Source: Chryseobacterium sp. MYb264 (GTDB taxonomy: Bacteria; Bacteroidota; Bacteroidia; Flavobacteriales; Weeksellaceae). From it: DNA of 64,000 bases. Made by a program: the position numbers and the translations under genes. The stretch spans positions 1,240,001 through 1,304,000 of the forward strand of contig NZ_CP142422.1 of the NCBI RefSeq assembly GCF_035974275.1, in the 5' to 3' direction. The notes below the pieces were generated by a model, which saw nothing but the letters and a program-made list of their open reading frames with translations, did not search any database and was not told the origin of the DNA. Position 1 is the stretch's first letter, and every line of letters starts with the position of its first letter. Of the stretch, positions 61,662 through 64,000 are shown one piece after another.

Positions 61662-62930
61662 TCAGACCAACATATTCAGCACATCGGGATTGTCATTAAG
61701 ATATGATTCAAAATAGCCAAGATTCTGCATTCTCTGTTTTAATCCTTCAAAATCATTTGGATTGGAAAGCTCTATTCCGACAATAGCCAAAGCGGTTTCC
61801 CTTGAATTTTTCTTGGTATATTCAAAATGTGTGATGTCATCATCGGCTCCCAATACATACAATACAAAATCCTTCAAAGCGCCCGGACGCTGTGGAAATT
61901 TCACCATAAAATAGTGCTTGAAACCTTTGTACAGCAAGGCTCTTTCTTTAATTTCCTCCATTCTGGTGATGTCATTATTGCTGCCACTCACAATGCAGAC
62001 TACATTTTTATCTTTGATCTGATCTCTATACTGCTCCAATGCTGAAATAGACAGAGCACCCGCCGGCTCCAGAACAATTGCTTCTTTATTATAGAGCTGA
62101 AGAATGGTATCACACACTTTCCCTTCATCCACAGAAATACAGTCAGAAAGCACATTTCTGCAAATTTCAAAATTCAGGTCGCCTACTCTTTTAACGGCTG
62201 CACCATCCACAAAACCATCAATTTCAGAGAGTTCCGTATTAACACCGTTGTGAATAGATGTTTTCATGGAAGGAGCTCCCTTCGGCTCAACTCCAATCAG
62301 TTGGGTTTCTTTGGATAATTCTTTAAAAACCGTCGCAATTCCTGATGCTAAACCACCGCCACCAATCGGAATGAAAATATAGTCTGATTTTTCTTTTTGC
62401 TGTTCTAAAATTTCCAAAGCCAAAGTCGCCTGCCCTTCAATGATCTGAACATCATCAAAAGGATGGATAAACGCTGCGCCTGAAGTTTCAGCAAAATCGA
62501 AAGCCGCTTTTTTTGATGCATCAAAAGTATCTCCCACCAATCTTATTTCAGCATACGTTCCTCCAAACATTTCCACCTGTTCAAGCTTCTGCTTTGGAGT
62601 CGTTACAGGCATAAAAATCGTCCCTTTGATCCGAAGCTGTTTGCATGAAAAAGCAACTCCCTGTGCGTGATTTCCTGCACTTGCACATACAATTCCGTCT
62701 GAAATTTTGCCTTCATTGAAAAGACTTTTGATCTTGTTGTAAGCGCCTCTTAATTTATAGGATCTGACAGGCTGTAAATCTTCTCTTTTCAGAAAAATAT
62801 TCGCTCCAAACTGTTCTGATAATCGGGCATTATATTGCAGTGGTGTATAATTCACCACATTTTCTATACTTTTTCTGGCTGTTTTTACCGCTTCCAAAGC
62901 AGGTAAATTAAGTGTTTTGTTTATCTTCAT
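61662..62930 (-). CDS. ilvA: Threonine ammonia-lyase (threonine dehydratase)
   Basis: This 422-residue cytoplasmic PLP enzyme deaminates L-threonine to 2-oxobutanoate, the first step toward isoleucine. The PLP lysine is K59 in RSYKLRGAYNKI. Other landmarks are the substrate loop CASAGNHAQGVAFSC, the phosphate-binding IPIGGGGLASGIAT, VEPKGAPSM, VLEPAGALS and SGSNNDITRM. A C-terminal ACT-like regulatory domain is present (YFMVKFPQRPGALKDFVLYV, then a second part near ALAIVGIELSNPNDFEGLKQ), shorter than the double ACT of E. coli IlvA. Its start is one base from the stop of the ABC gene, so they may share a transcript, although functions are unrelated. Confidence 0.94.
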   Translation of the reverse strand: MKINKTLNLPALEAVKTARKSIENVVNYTPLQYNARLSEQFGANIFLKREDLQPVRSYKLRGAYNKIKSLFNEGKISDGIVCASAGNHAQGVAFSCKQLRIKGTIFMPVTTPKQKLEQVEMFGGTYAEIRLVGDTFDASKKAAFDFAETSGAAFIHPFDDVQIIEGQATLALEILEQQKEKSDYIFIPIGGGGLASGIATVFKELSKETQLIGVEPKGAPSMKTSIHNGVNTELSEIDGFVDGAAVKRVGDLNFEICRNVLSDCISVDEGKVCDTILQLYNKEAIVLEPAGALSISALEQYRDQIKDKNVVCIVSGSNNDITRMEEIKERALLYKGFKHYFMVKFPQRPGALKDFVLYVLGADDDITHFEYTKKNSRETALAIVGIELSNPNDFEGLKQRMQNLGYFESYLNDNPDVLNMLV

Positions 62931-64000
62931 TTATAGTATGTGTTCTTTTATTTTAGTTTTAATTGTTGTGCGACCGTTTTCCAGAACGAGTTTATGGCTT
63001 AATTTTTGGGGTAATTGGGATTCAAAATGTCCTACATAAATCAAGGATTGTCCCTGATTTGCCAGATCATCAATCACCTGATTAAAATATTGGGTCTGCT
63101 CGCCATCCATTCCCTGACAGGGTTCATCCAGAATCAGAAGTTTCGGTTTTTTTATTAAAGTTCTCGCAAGCAATGCCAATCTTTGTTTACCTAAGGGCAG
63201 TGTATGCAGTTTTTTGTTTTTAACCTCTTTTAAATCGAAGAAAAAAAGAATCTGTTCCAACTGCTGGTGCTGATCAAAGCTCAGTTTCTGATACAGACTC
63301 ATCGAATCAAAAAAGCCGGAAGCGATGGTTTGTCCCACATTCGCATTCATATCAAAATACCAATGCAATTCCGGGGAAATCATGCCAATTTTTTCTTTAA
63401 TGTCCCAAATACTTTCTCCACTTCCCCGTTTCTGTCCGAAAAGATAGATTTCGTTCGCATACGCCTGTGGATGATCTCCATTGAGCAGACTTAATAATGT
63501 TGATTTACCCGAACCGTTATGCCCCTGCAACAACCACTGTTCTCCGGAGTTTACTTCCCAATCAATATTTCGTAAAACCTGTTTTTCGCCGTAAGAAATA
63601 TTGATATTGTTTAATCTGATAAGATTTTCGCCTTCATTTTCCTGATTATTTTTAAGGAAAAAAGGCAGTGGTTTCGGCGTTCTTTCCTCTCCTTTAGAAA
63701 ATTCTTTCGGAGAGTTCCGGTGAAGGAGTTTTCCGTTTTCTATTTCTACAAAATACTGAACGATTTCCGGATATTCGTCGTCATTACTGATTAAGATTAA
63801 TGTTATATTTTCCTTCATAAAATCTTCCAAAGCCTGATTCAGAAACTGCCTCGATTTCACATCCAACCCTGTATATGGTTGATCGATCATCAAAATCTGA
63901 GGTTTCAGCCAAAGGGCTTTCAGCAATTGTAATTTTTTGTGCTCACCACTTGATAATTCAATGAGCTGCTGATTTTTAAAATTTTCAAAGCCAAACGGTT
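62931..64000 (-). CDS. ABC ATPase with two nucleotide-binding domains, ModF-like (5' end outside window)
   Basis: The frame is open to the window edge, so the N-terminal part is missing. It starts inside the first ATPase domain, with signature LSSGEHKKLQLLKALWLKPQ and Walker B-like ILMIDQPYTGLD. The second domain is complete: GEKQVLRNIDWEVNSGEQWL, Walker A GHNGSGKSTLLSLL, signature-like LPLGKQRLALLARTLIKK and Walker B LLILDEPCQGMDGEQTQYFN. Two fused domains without membrane helices resemble ModF/PhrA-type proteins of uncertain role. The internal TTG at 63926 is not the real start. It abuts ilvA. Confidence 0.85.
   Translation of the reverse strand, partial: PFGFENFKNQQLIELSSGEHKKLQLLKALWLKPQILMIDQPYTGLDVKSRQFLNQALEDFMKENITLILISNDDEYPEIVQYFVEIENGKLLHRNSPKEFSKGEERTPKPLPFFLKNNQENEGENLIRLNNINISYGEKQVLRNIDWEVNSGEQWLLQGHNGSGKSTLLSLLNGDHPQAYANEIYLFGQKRGSGESIWDIKEKIGMISPELHWYFDMNANVGQTIASGFFDSMSLYQKLSFDQHQQLEQILFFFDLKEVKNKKLHTLPLGKQRLALLARTLIKKPKLLILDEPCQGMDGEQTQYFNQVIDDLANQGQSLIYVGHFESQLPQKLSHKLVLENGRTTIKTKIKEHIL

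Noticed and set aside
1..64000. tRNA or rRNA genes
   Set aside because: No cloverleaf-like or rRNA-like sequence was recognised in the intergenic regions by reading. A dedicated scan was not possible.

Overview
The window looks like a chromosomal segment from a low-GC member of the Bacteroidota, class Flavobacteriia, most like Chryseobacterium (Weeksellaceae). The evidence is a SusC/SusD pair, a type IX secretion sorting domain, TAnnTTTG-type promoter boxes, no recognisable Shine-Dalgarno sequences, an HME-RND pump fused to its outer-membrane channel, and TPR/HTH regulators of the kind common in this group. No rRNA, tRNA, CRISPR array, transposase or phage module was recognised.

Left part (1-10.7 kb). 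It opens with the tail of an AraC-type regulator and a small hypothetical protein. A leftward metal-efflux group follows: a DUF6660-like small protein, a CzcA-type RND pump with a C-terminal TolC-like domain, and a lipoprotein adaptor. A TetR regulator lies beyond it, next to a perfect 18-bp palindrome. The TetR gene sits in a mosaic of dispersed repeats, and no protein gene stands opposite it.

Carbohydrate section A (10.7-18.4 kb, rightward). It encodes a secreted GH28, a very large DUF4450-like protein and a second large six-hairpin glycosidase-like protein.

Secreted-protein operon (18.6-25.5 kb, leftward). Five exported proteins are encoded: a coiled-coil protein, a beta-barrel protein, a lipoprotein, a small type IX sorting-domain protein and a 1609-residue repetitive protein. 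The last has near-identical 133-residue tandem repeats and a C-terminal domain resembling tail-fibre autocleavage/chaperone domains. I could not assign a function to this operon.

L-rhamnose section (26.8-42.5 kb). A GntR/LacI-type regulator and an NTF2-like protein point right. A leftward set encodes the complete route from L-rhamnose to pyruvate: proton symporter RhaT, isomerase, rhamnulokinase, a bifunctional rhamnulose-1-phosphate aldolase/lactaldehyde dehydrogenase, and an FMN-dependent lactate dehydrogenase. SusC and SusD are embedded among them.

Rhamnogalacturonan section (43.2-57.1 kb, leftward). It encodes GH28, GH2, a two-domain CE12-type esterase, GH106 alpha-L-rhamnosidase, a DUF4350-like protein, PL11 rhamnogalacturonan lyase, CE12 acetylesterase and GH105 unsaturated rhamnogalacturonyl hydrolase. 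Together with the rhamnose section this is a coherent locus for degrading rhamnogalacturonan-I: deacetylation, lyase cleavage, trimming of ends and side chains, SusCD uptake, then rhamnose catabolism. Two shared upstream motifs suggest two regulatory inputs. One is AATCGATT-centred and LacI-operator-like; the other contains GGATGCTGTAC.

Right part (57.1-64 kb). It holds a truncated short-chain dehydrogenase start cut by a repeat, a TPR/LuxR-type regulator, a small secreted protein, threonine dehydratase IlvA and a ModF-like ABC ATPase running off the end. Intergenic DNA throughout carries several dispersed repeat families, including a pair of 192-bp MITE-like elements and a 320-bp repeat present near both ends of the window.
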